From NCBI GenBank assembly GCA_046590885.1, contig JBKJTS010000172.1, positions 1 through 13,654 of the forward strand: a DNA stretch of 13,654 nt, given 5' to 3'. The stretch comes from Ga0077554 sp046590885 (GTDB lineage Bacteria > Pseudomonadota > Gammaproteobacteria > Ga0077554 > Ga007554). Position numbers and translations under genes: made by a program. The notes beneath the pieces were generated by a model that had not been told where the DNA came from, made no database searches, and saw nothing but the letters and a program-made list of their open reading frames with translations. Positions 6,938-12,978 of the stretch are shown in pieces; position 1 is the first letter of the stretch; every line of letters begins with the position of its first letter.

Positions 6938-7438
6938 ATGGCAACCATTACACTGAAAGGCAATCCAATTCATACACAGGGCGAGGTACCCAAAATTGGC
7001 GCCCGCGCCCCCGACTTCAGGCTGGTTGATGGTGACTTGAACGAGAAAGCCCTTGGCGATTACAAAGGGAAAAAGAAATTGTTGAATATTGTACCTAGCC
7101 TGGACACACCCACCTGTGCCCTGTCCACCAAGAAATTCAACGATTTTGCCAAAACTCGCAGCGACACAGTCATTTTGATTATCTCCGCTGATCTCCCGTT
7201 TGCACAAAAACGTTTTTGCGGTAATGAAAATCTGCAAAACGTGATTCCTTTATCATTAATGCGTGGCCAGAACTTTGCCAAGGAATACGGCGTATTGATT
7301 CAAGATGGCCCTTTGGCTGGCATTACCGCCCGTGCCGTGGTGGTGATTGATGAAAACGACAAGGTGACCTACACCGAGCTGGTGCCGGAAATCGCCGACG
7401 AACCAGACTATGAGAAAGCTTTGGCTGCCTTGAAATAA
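6938..7438 (+). CDS. tpx: Thiol peroxidase, Tpx-type atypical 2-Cys peroxiredoxin
   Basis: Reduces hydrogen peroxide and organic peroxides using a peroxidatic cysteine and an internal resolving cysteine, recycled by thioredoxin. The 166-residue protein matches the family length. PSLDTPTCALS places the peroxidatic residue at C60 and RFCGNEN the resolving residue at C94, the same spacing as E. coli Tpx (61 and 95). N-terminal TLKGNPIHTQGEVPKIG and the DFRLVD strand also fit. The start at 6938 has a strong CAGGAGAG ribosome site. It is placed between gcvPA and gcvPB, 34 bp after the first, so it should be expressed with the glycine cleavage genes. The setting suggests a link to thiol or peroxide stress around lipoyl chemistry, but that is inference. 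A GC-rich hairpin follows. Confidence 0.96.
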   Translation: MATITLKGNPIHTQGEVPKIGARAPDFRLVDGDLNEKALGDYKGKKKLLNIVPSLDTPTCALSTKKFNDFAKTRSDTVILIISADLPFAQKRFCGNENLQNVIPLSLMRGQNFAKEYGVLIQDGPLAGITARAVVVIDENDKVTYTELVPEIADEPDYEKALAALK

Positions 7439-7446
7439 CAAAGCAG

Positions 7447-7470
7447 GCCGGGTGGGCTCGCCCACCCGGC
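7447..7470 (+). terminator. GC-rich perfect hairpin after tpx
   Basis: GCCGGGTGGGC (7447-7457) and GCCCACCCGGC (7460-7470) form a perfect 11-bp stem over TC (or 10 bp with a 4-nt loop). It begins 9 bases after the tpx stop. There is no T-run (TCATAGATCT follows), so it may be a processing or mRNA-stability hairpin or a leaky stop within the operon rather than a full terminator. It argues against the in-frame GTG at 7452 as the next gene's start. Confidence 0.55.
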
Positions 7471-7496
7471 TCATAGATCTGGGAGAGAATCACAGC

Positions 7497-7967
7497 GTGG
7501 ATCAGGAAAAATTACACCCCATTAAAAATTTTCTTGCAGTGTCCGATATTATGGCTACTGCAGGGCAACCCACAGCGGATCAGTTTGCACTGATTGCTGC
7601 CACAGGATGTCAAGCCGTCATTAACCTGGCCGTGCCGGATTCTGCTGACATACTGGATAATGAAGCTCACATAGTGCAATCATTAAACATGCACTACACG
7701 CACATTCCCGTCTCGTGGGAAACACCCAGCCTCGCTGATGTTGAAAAATTCTTTGCGACGCTGGACAAATACCAGGGACAAAATATTTTTGTGCATTGCA
7801 CGGCGAACAAACGCACCGCCGTGTTTGTGTTTCTGTATCGCGTTATAAAAATGCAGCAGCCATGTACAGAGGTGTTTCCAGATGTCATAAAAATCTGGGC
7901 ACCCGACGCAAGATGGACAAGTTTTATTGAGCAGGCATTAGATCACTATAAATTTGGTAACCATTGA
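7497..7967 (+). CDS. Dual-specificity/tyrosine-phosphatase-like protein with short P-loop
   Basis: Predicted cytoplasmic protein of 156 residues resembling small bacterial protein-tyrosine-phosphatase-like proteins of the DSP superfamily. N-terminal segments NFLAVSDIMATAGQPTADQF and INLAVPDS followed by HIPVSWETPSLADVEKFF fit this group, and VHCTANKRTA is the would-be catalytic loop with C101 and R106. That loop reads C-x4-R rather than the classical C-x5-R and lacks the usual Gly, so catalysis is uncertain; from memory, related proteins also carry HCAAN-type loops. I chose GTG 7497 because GGGAGAG (7481-7487) lies upstream; an in-frame GTG at 7452 falls inside a hairpin. Its TGA overlaps the gcvPB start (TGATG), implying translational coupling. 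The substrate is unknown, and why it sits within a glycine cleavage operon is unclear. Confidence 0.8.
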   Translation: MDQEKLHPIKNFLAVSDIMATAGQPTADQFALIAATGCQAVINLAVPDSADILDNEAHIVQSLNMHYTHIPVSWETPSLADVEKFFATLDKYQGQNIFVHCTANKRTAVFVFLYRVIKMQQPCTEVFPDVIKIWAPDARWTSFIEQALDHYKFGNH

Positions 7968-9421
7968 TGTTAATTTTCGAGCTATCGCACACAAATCGTC
8001 GAAACCCATCGCAAGCACCGCTTCACAAAGTGGAGATAAAAGCGATCCCGGAAAAATTCCGGCGTAAAAAGCGCCCGCTGTTACCCGAGGTTTCTGAGTT
8101 ACAAGTGGTGCGGCATTATACCCGCTTGTCGCAAAAGAATTTTTCCATTGACACGCAATTTTATCCACTGGGCTCATGTACCATGAAGTACAACCCGCGT
8201 GCATGTAATCGTTATGCGATGCTGCCGGGGTTTCTAGCGCGACATCCTTATGCACCAGACACGCTCAGCCAGGGATATTTAGCCTGCATGTATGACTTGC
8301 AGGAAATGCTCCTTGAAGTCACGGGCATGAAGGGGGTTTCACTTACCCCCATGGCGGGCGCACAAGGTGAGTTTGCGGGCGTGGCGATGATTCGGGCATA
8401 CCATGAATCACGTAACGACGTGCAGCGTACTGAAATTCTAGTGCCTGACACCGCCCATGGCACCAATCCAGCCACCGCGGTGATGTGTGGCTACACGGTG
8501 CGCGAGATACCCACGGATAAACACGGCAATGTTGACCTGGCCGCGCTACGTGCAGCCGTTGGTTCGCAGACAGCGGGCATCATGCTCACCAATCCTTCCA
8601 CATTAGGCGTATTTGAACAGAACATCAAAGAGATGGCAGGCATCGTACATGACGCGGGTGGCTTGCTCTATTACGACGGCGCAAATCTTAATGCCATCCT
8701 CGGCAAAGTGAAACCGGGTGATATGGGATTTGATGTCATCCATATGAATCTGCATAAAACATTTTCTACACCCCACGGCGGTGGGGGTCCCGGCGCCGGG
8801 CCCGTGGGCGTCAGCGAAAGACTGCTGCCGTTCCTGCCTATTCCTATCGTGGCAACAGATGGTAAAACTTACCGTTGGCTTACCGAAAAAGATTGTCCCC
8901 ACTCCATAGGTCGACTCTCCGCTTTCATGGGTAACGCGGGCGTATTATTACGTGCGTATATTTACGCAAAATTACTGGGCCGTGAGGGCATGCAACGTGT
9001 CGCGGAGTTTGCCACATTGAATGCTAATTATTTGATGAAGCGTTTATCACAAAACGGTTTTGACTTGGCCTTCCCTAAACGCCGTGCCACTCATGAATTC
9101 ATCGTTACCCTGAAACGTCAGGCCAAAGAGCCGGGCATTACGGCCATGGATCTAGCAAAACGCTTGCTTGACCTAGGCTATCATGCGCCTACCACATACT
9201 TTCCCCTACTTGTACCTGAGTGTTTGCTGATTGAACCTACTGAAACTGAAACCAAAGAAGCGCTAGATGGTTTCATTGCGGCCATGGTGCAAATTCTCCA
9301 AGAGGCCAATAGCGATCTGGCATTTGTAAAAACGGCTCCGCATACTCTACCAGTACGGCGACTTGATGATGTCAAAGCGGCGCGGGAGCTGGATTTGACA
9401 TGGAAATCTGCGGCTAATTAG
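7967..9421 (+). CDS. gcvPB: Glycine dehydrogenase (decarboxylating) subunit 2, PLP subunit
   Basis: C-terminal, PLP-bearing half of the split P protein; it pairs with GcvPA to decarboxylate glycine. The protein has 484 residues from the ATG at 7967, normal for the beta subunit. The PLP lysine is K264 in NLHKTFSTPHGGGGPG. Other signatures are FYPLGSCTMKYNPR, LTPMAGAQGEFAG, PDTAHGTNPATAVMCGY, LTNPSTLGVFEQNI and YYDGANLNAI. The ATG overlaps the upstream stop by one base (TGATG); a TTG three bases earlier is in frame but less likely. No strong ribosome site is visible, which supports translational coupling to the phosphatase-like gene. The stop is 5 bp before dgkA. Separation from gcvPA by two unrelated genes is unusual. 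Confidence 0.97.
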   Translation: MLIFELSHTNRRNPSQAPLHKVEIKAIPEKFRRKKRPLLPEVSELQVVRHYTRLSQKNFSIDTQFYPLGSCTMKYNPRACNRYAMLPGFLARHPYAPDTLSQGYLACMYDLQEMLLEVTGMKGVSLTPMAGAQGEFAGVAMIRAYHESRNDVQRTEILVPDTAHGTNPATAVMCGYTVREIPTDKHGNVDLAALRAAVGSQTAGIMLTNPSTLGVFEQNIKEMAGIVHDAGGLLYYDGANLNAILGKVKPGDMGFDVIHMNLHKTFSTPHGGGGPGAGPVGVSERLLPFLPIPIVATDGKTYRWLTEKDCPHSIGRLSAFMGNAGVLLRAYIYAKLLGREGMQRVAEFATLNANYLMKRLSQNGFDLAFPKRRATHEFIVTLKRQAKEPGITAMDLAKRLLDLGYHAPTTYFPLLVPECLLIEPTETETKEALDGFIAAMVQILQEANSDLAFVKTAPHTLPVRRLDDVKAARELDLTWKSAAN

Positions 9422-9426
9422 TCAAA

Positions 9427-9786
9427 ATGACGGGGGGACATACCGGATTCACCCGTCTGTTCCACGCCATTGGTTATTCCCTCAAGGGTTTAAAAACGGC
9501 CTGCATTCAAGAAGCTGCGTTTCGCCAGGAACTTGCGTTATGCGTGATACTTATGCCACTCGGCGCATGGCTCGGCAATAACGGTTTAGAGCGTGTCTTA
9601 CTAATTGGCAGTCTGATGCTGGTGCTGATTGTGGAGTTACTTAATTCGGCAATAGAAGCAGCAGTGGATCGGCATGGCATAGAACATCATGTCCTCTCAG
9701 GGCAAGCCAAAGACTTAGGATCAGCAGCAGTGATGATATCTATTCTGAACGTGATCGTGGTATGGGTGTTTATTCTGCTCAATTGA
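9427..9786 (+). CDS. dgkA: Diacylglycerol kinase, small integral membrane type
   Basis: Inner-membrane enzyme that phosphorylates diacylglycerol to phosphatidic acid, recycling the diacylglycerol released when phospholipid head groups are used for periplasmic glucan or LPS decoration. At 119 residues with three predicted membrane helices it matches E. coli DgkA (about 121). Signatures are EAAFRQEL near the N-terminus, VELLNSAIEAAVDR with E70 and E77 corresponding to the conserved E69 and E76, and LSGQAKDLGSAAV. The ATG at 9427 lies 5 bp after the gcvPB stop, so it is probably translated from the same message, although it has no functional tie to glycine cleavage. Its stop is three bases from the stop of the converging gene, with no terminator between. 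Confidence 0.94.
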   Translation: MTGGHTGFTRLFHAIGYSLKGLKTACIQEAAFRQELALCVILMPLGAWLGNNGLERVLLIGSLMLVLIVELLNSAIEAAVDRHGIEHHVLSGQAKDLGSAAVMISILNVIVVWVFILLN

Positions 9787-9789
9787 ACA

Positions 9790-10866
9790 TCAAGAAGTTG
9801 GCAAAAATTCAATGGGGAATGTTGTCACCGTAACGGCTACATCCTTGCTGCCAAAATCAAATAACAAAACCCGCGCTACAATTTTCTGTATCAACTCCGG
9901 CGCATTAATCTCGCTGGACACCACATCGCACGAAGTAACGCTGCCAGAAGGGTCTATGGTAATTTTCAACACCACTTTACCTTGTAGCGTGGGATCCTGA
10001 CGTAAAGCGCGGTTATACAGCGAATACAGTGCGCTCTTGTTTTTATCAAACACCCATTGAATTTCTGCATCAGTACGTGATGCCTTCTGACCTGGCGCTT
10101 TGACTGCCTTAGCTGGCTTCCCCGCAGCTTCGGAGCCAGCTGCCAGTGCCGGTGGGGCGTTAACACGGGTGGTAGTACGATCAGATAAACCCCCTCCACT
10201 GTTGACGCCTTTGCTGAGATTTGCAGTATTGATCCCAATACTTGCCCCCTTGGTCGCGGCCACACCGGAGGTGATCATGGCACGTTGTACAACCGTTTCC
10301 TGTGTACCAGGACCCGAGCCGGTAAGCTTTTCATTGCCAATCGTAGCCGACACGACAGGTTTTTCACGTATCGCCGCCAAATCGTCGCTTAAGGCCAGCA
10401 ATCCGGTAGATGCGGCTTTCTTTCTTGCCACAGCAATTTCGGCTTCACGTCTTTCACGTTCCAAACGCGCTATCGTCTCGGGGTTCAGCTTAATCTCAAC
10501 TATCGGTTCTGGCTGCGGCGTTATTTTCAACTCAGTTTTAGGTAGCGGTGCTGGTACCTCTTTAACCGGCATTGCCTTTTTCACAATGGGCGCTTCCACC
10601 TGCGGTTGATTAGACCGGCGTGGTGGGGCTACTAATGGGGGAGGTTGCTGCAGTTTTTTATGTTCAAGAACCATTTTAGCTATACGCTCGGGAACGGGTT
10701 GATCCCTGGCTCGCTCGATCTTGGGCACACTAATCAACGGCAGAATAATCGAAAGCAAAAAAAATAAAATAATTACCGTGGTCATAATACGGCGGAAACG
10801 GCGCTCGTCATGCGGGTCATCGGTCCACGGCAAATTGGGCGAATGGTGATAGGTTATAGCCGTCAC
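9790..10866 (-). CDS. TonB-like spanning protein with AgmX/PglI-type C-terminal domain
   Basis: Predicted inner-membrane anchored, periplasm-spanning protein of 358 residues and last gene of the envelope operon. Residues 1-27 are cytoplasmic and basic near the membrane, 28-47 form one membrane helix, about 65-130 are rich in Pro, Lys and Glu like the TonB rod, and about 130-155 form a charged helical stretch (ARLERERREAEIAVARKKAA). A low-complexity linker follows. From about 265 a compact C-terminal domain starts with RTDAEIQWVFDKNKSALYSLY and continues GKVVLKITIDPSGSVTSCDVVSS, resembling the AgmX/PglI and TonB C-terminal fold. It starts with GTG overlapping the upstream exbD-like stop (GTGA), a sign of coupling. 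It probably transmits motion of the ExbB/ExbD complex to an unidentified outer-envelope target. Not a classical TonB: no YP box was noticed. Confidence 0.82.
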   Translation of the reverse strand: MTAITYHHSPNLPWTDDPHDERRFRRIMTTVIILFFLLSIILPLISVPKIERARDQPVPERIAKMVLEHKKLQQPPPLVAPPRRSNQPQVEAPIVKKAMPVKEVPAPLPKTELKITPQPEPIVEIKLNPETIARLERERREAEIAVARKKAASTGLLALSDDLAAIREKPVVSATIGNEKLTGSGPGTQETVVQRAMITSGVAATKGASIGINTANLSKGVNSGGGLSDRTTTRVNAPPALAAGSEAAGKPAKAVKAPGQKASRTDAEIQWVFDKNKSALYSLYNRALRQDPTLQGKVVLKITIDPSGSVTSCDVVSSEINAPELIQKIVARVLLFDFGSKDVAVTVTTFPIEFLPTS

Positions 10867-11387
10867 TTCTTCTGTCCCACTAATGGCACTGAAGGCACTG
10901 AGTCTCGCGACTTTTGCACCACTGCCAAAGAGATGTTGCTATAATTGGCGCGGGTACAGGTCACCATGATCTTTCTTAGCAACCGATAAGGAATTGCCTT
11001 ATCCCCCATAATCGTGATATCCCCGTCAACCTTTCCTTCCTGTCGAAGCGACTGTCCTTCTTCGTCTAATTTGGTTTTTAGTGCTGCGATCACCTCCGTC
11101 TGGGTTTCCATAGCTTCTTGCACAGAAGAAACTTTGATTCCCTGCACAATAATATCTTTATCACTCACCATCACAAGCACATTCATACGCGGCAGCTTTT
11201 CTGAAATGGATTCAGGCAGCTTCACCACCTTGGTATTTGGCAGGATTTCAATTTCTGAGGAACTGACAACAAGAAAAAAAACCATGATCGTGAAAATGTC
11301 GACGAGCGCAATCAAGTTAAGCCCGCCCTGCCCCTTGGCGCGCGAGTGATTACGCTGCATACGTTTTGCGCGCCGGGACATTTTCAT
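10863..11387 (-). CDS. ExbD/TolR-type biopolymer transporter subunit, with intact Asp
   Basis: Stator-like inner-membrane subunit that works with an ExbB/TolQ channel to harvest the proton-motive force. It has 174 residues: a basic N-terminus (MKMSRRAKRMQRNHSRAKGQ), one membrane helix LNLIALVDIFTIMVFFLVV with D30 at the position of the essential proton-carrying Asp of ExbD (D25) and TolR (D23), and a periplasmic domain ending in PYRLLRKIMVTCTRANYSNI and LAVVQK. The ATG at 11387 has AGGAT upstream; a second in-frame ATG two codons on is possible. It lies 18 bp after the other exbD-like gene and overlaps the next gene by 4 bp. Its periplasmic part is longer than in E. coli ExbD (141 residues). 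Confidence 0.9.
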   Translation of the reverse strand: MKMSRRAKRMQRNHSRAKGQGGLNLIALVDIFTIMVFFLVVSSSEIEILPNTKVVKLPESISEKLPRMNVLVMVSDKDIIVQGIKVSSVQEAMETQTEVIAALKTKLDEEGQSLRQEGKVDGDITIMGDKAIPYRLLRKIMVTCTRANYSNISLAVVQKSRDSVPSVPLVGQKK

Positions 11388-11405
11388 TAAAACATCCTGC
11401 CCATA

Positions 11406-11921
11406 TTATTTCTTGATTTCATCAAGAGGTGCATCCCCAATAGAGATATCGGGAAAAAGTTCAGTGGAGCTACCATTTTCATCACGAATCGAAGTGTTTT
11501 CTCTTAGTGCGTCCATCACCTGCACCAAGACCTCATAAGAAATATCATCTTCAAGTAAAACGGATGCATCACGTTTTTTGGGGAACTGGAACTTTAATTC
11601 CTGTAACTCGCGCTCTAAACCACGCACATTATATGCGGTCTTCAGGTTCGGCAGTTTTTTGTAAAAATTTCCGTTTCTGTCAGCAATTTCAATGGAATTT
11701 TTGCGAACAATCACCTCTAAGGCTAACTCTTCATTTTTAGACGATTTAATTTTTTTAGGTGGCTCCGCAGTAGCGGGGGGCATTTTTAACTCAAGCACGG
11801 TGACGCGGGAAAAAACTGCAGTGACCAACAAAAAGCACACCAGAATCATCATCATGTTGATCATGGCAGTAAGATCTAGCTCTTCCGCATTGTGCGGCCT
11901 CCGTGAGGTACGACGTTTCAT
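11406..11921 (-). CDS. ExbD/TolR-type subunit lacking the conserved membrane Asp
   Basis: Second ExbD-like protein, 171 residues, encoded just before its sister. The layout is that of the family: short basic N-terminus, one membrane helix LDLTAMINMMMILVCFLLV, then a periplasmic domain containing SVLLEDDISYEVLVQVMDALRE, which matches the ExbD/TolR segment near the end of the fold. Aligning LTAMIN with VTPFID of E. coli ExbD puts N22 (codon AAC) where the essential Asp normally is. It therefore probably cannot carry protons alone but could pair with the Asp-bearing sister. The ATG lies 10 bp after the exbB-like stop, with AAGG upstream. The C-terminus is extended by an acidic tail. Whether Asn is typical for this subfamily cannot be told from one sequence. 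Confidence 0.87.
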   Translation of the reverse strand: MKRRTSRRPHNAEELDLTAMINMMMILVCFLLVTAVFSRVTVLELKMPPATAEPPKKIKSSKNEELALEVIVRKNSIEIADRNGNFYKKLPNLKTAYNVRGLERELQELKFQFPKKRDASVLLEDDISYEVLVQVMDALRENTSIRDENGSSTELFPDISIGDAPLDEIKK

Positions 11922-11931
11922 GAGCGCAGCC

Positions 11932-12570
11932 TTACTTTTCTGAGTGGTCTTTAATAATATTTAATGCTTTTACCGATGCCATTTCCAGGCTATCTACAAT
12001 TTCGACCGTCTTGGCTTGTAAAACGCTATAAATCAACAGCAAAGGAATAGCTACCACTAAGCCAAATGCTGTGGAGTTCATACCAATAGAAATACTTGCA
12101 GAAAGTAATGCGGCTTTCTCAGTGGCATTTGCATTAGTAACGGCGGTAAATGCCTCAATCAGGCCGACAACCGTTCCCAGCAATCCCATCAGTGTAGCCA
12201 CATTAGCAAACGTGGAAAGATAGTGGGTACGCTTTTCCAGACGCGGGATAGTTTCCAGCAATCCTTCTTCCATCGCAGTTTCAACATCATCATGTTTCTG
12301 GGCAGTACCCGCCCGTGATAACCCATAGGAGAGGATATTACAAATCACCGCATCTGAATTTGCCATTATCTCCAGAGCTTTCTTATATTCACGACTCTTT
12401 AACAAGGGTAATAACTTATCCCACATCTGCCGGTTTTTGGTTTTAGTGGTAGTAAGGTAAATATAACGCTCTGTAGCAATGCCCATACCCAAAGCAAACA
12501 GTCCTAAAATAGGATACATAAAAATACCACCATCCTGGAAAAATTTAATCAAATAATTAATACTGCTCAT
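11932..12570 (-). CDS. ExbB/TolQ/MotA-type proton channel subunit
   Basis: Inner-membrane protein of 212 residues that would form the pentameric channel around the ExbD pair. One membrane helix lies near residues 15-33 (IFMYPILGLFALGMGIATE), followed by a cytoplasmic loop with charged helices, then two long helices: FANVATLMGLLGTVVGLIEAF and ISIGMNSTAFGLVVAIPLLL. These two carry the Gly-rich and Ala/Thr-rich signatures of ExbB/TolQ. The first conserved loop LEKRTHYLSTFANVATLMGL is also typical. The ATG at 12570 has a strong AGGAG ribosome site. It is separated by 93 bp from the upstream small gene; that gap shows no clear terminator or promoter. Not a full MotA, being shorter and in an ExbD context. 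Confidence 0.93.
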   Translation of the reverse strand: MSSINYLIKFFQDGGIFMYPILGLFALGMGIATERYIYLTTTKTKNRQMWDKLLPLLKSREYKKALEIMANSDAVICNILSYGLSRAGTAQKHDDVETAMEEGLLETIPRLEKRTHYLSTFANVATLMGLLGTVVGLIEAFTAVTNANATEKAALLSASISIGMNSTAFGLVVAIPLLLIYSVLQAKTVEIVDSLEMASVKALNIIKDHSEK

Positions 12571-12663
12571 TCTTTTCTCCTGCGTGACATTGCATCATTC
12601 TCTCTAATCGGCATTTGACTTAAAAACTTAAAGGATAACGGGATCTCTCTCCATTAAATAGAA

Positions 12664-12978
12664 TTACTCTCCAGGCTTGGATAAGTTTTCCAATTGAAAC
12701 AGCTCATGATATTTTATTTCTTTCATTAAAGACTCTCTAGTAACAGGTAACAGTGCATCACTTAGATAAGGCATGAGAGAATGACTGGACAAGGCAGGTA
12801 GTGCAGGTTTTTTCCAAGGGACAATGTACAATGCCTTTGGCATATCGCTATCACCAATAATACGCGTCCCTTCAGATTCAATCTGTTCTTCCGCCATCAC
12901 CCCTGCTGAACCACTCCAGCCAATAACACCAAACATTATACCCAGAGCAATAATATTGGTACTCCTGGGAATTATCAT
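12664..12978 (-). CDS. Small exported protein of the ExbB/ExbD operon, unknown function
   Basis: Protein of 104 residues with a clear signal peptide: hydrophobic residues 9-21, then a likely signal peptidase cut after VMA (residue 29), leaving a mature periplasmic protein of about 75 residues. After the cut comes the stretch GTRIIGDSDMPKALYIVPWKKP, which I recall as a recurring pattern in small hypothetical proteins next to ExbB-type genes; this recollection should be checked. The remainder is polar and helical (TRESLMKEIKYHELFQL) with no cysteine, so it is not a lipoprotein. The ATG overlaps the upstream TPR gene stop (ATGA), indicating translational coupling. Given its position it may be an accessory periplasmic piece of the same complex. 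No enzymatic motif is visible. Confidence 0.78.
   Translation of the reverse strand: MIIPRSTNIIALGIMFGVIGWSGSAGVMAEEQIESEGTRIIGDSDMPKALYIVPWKKPALPALSSHSLMPYLSDALLPVTRESLMKEIKYHELFQLENLSKPGE

Noticed and set aside
7060..7281. Minus-strand open frame over tpx
   Set aside because: Shadow of the strongly supported Tpx frame; no family match.
10100..10609. Plus-strand open frame of 169 codons opposite the AgmX-like gene
   Set aside because: It is the antisense of a low-complexity Pro/Ala/Lys-rich coding region; its Ser/Ala-rich translation has no recognisable motif or ribosome site.
12571..12663. Terminator or promoter between the small secreted protein gene and the ExbB gene
   Set aside because: No hairpin with a T-run and no convincing -35/-10 pair on the minus strand; TTGACT near 12615 is on the wrong strand.
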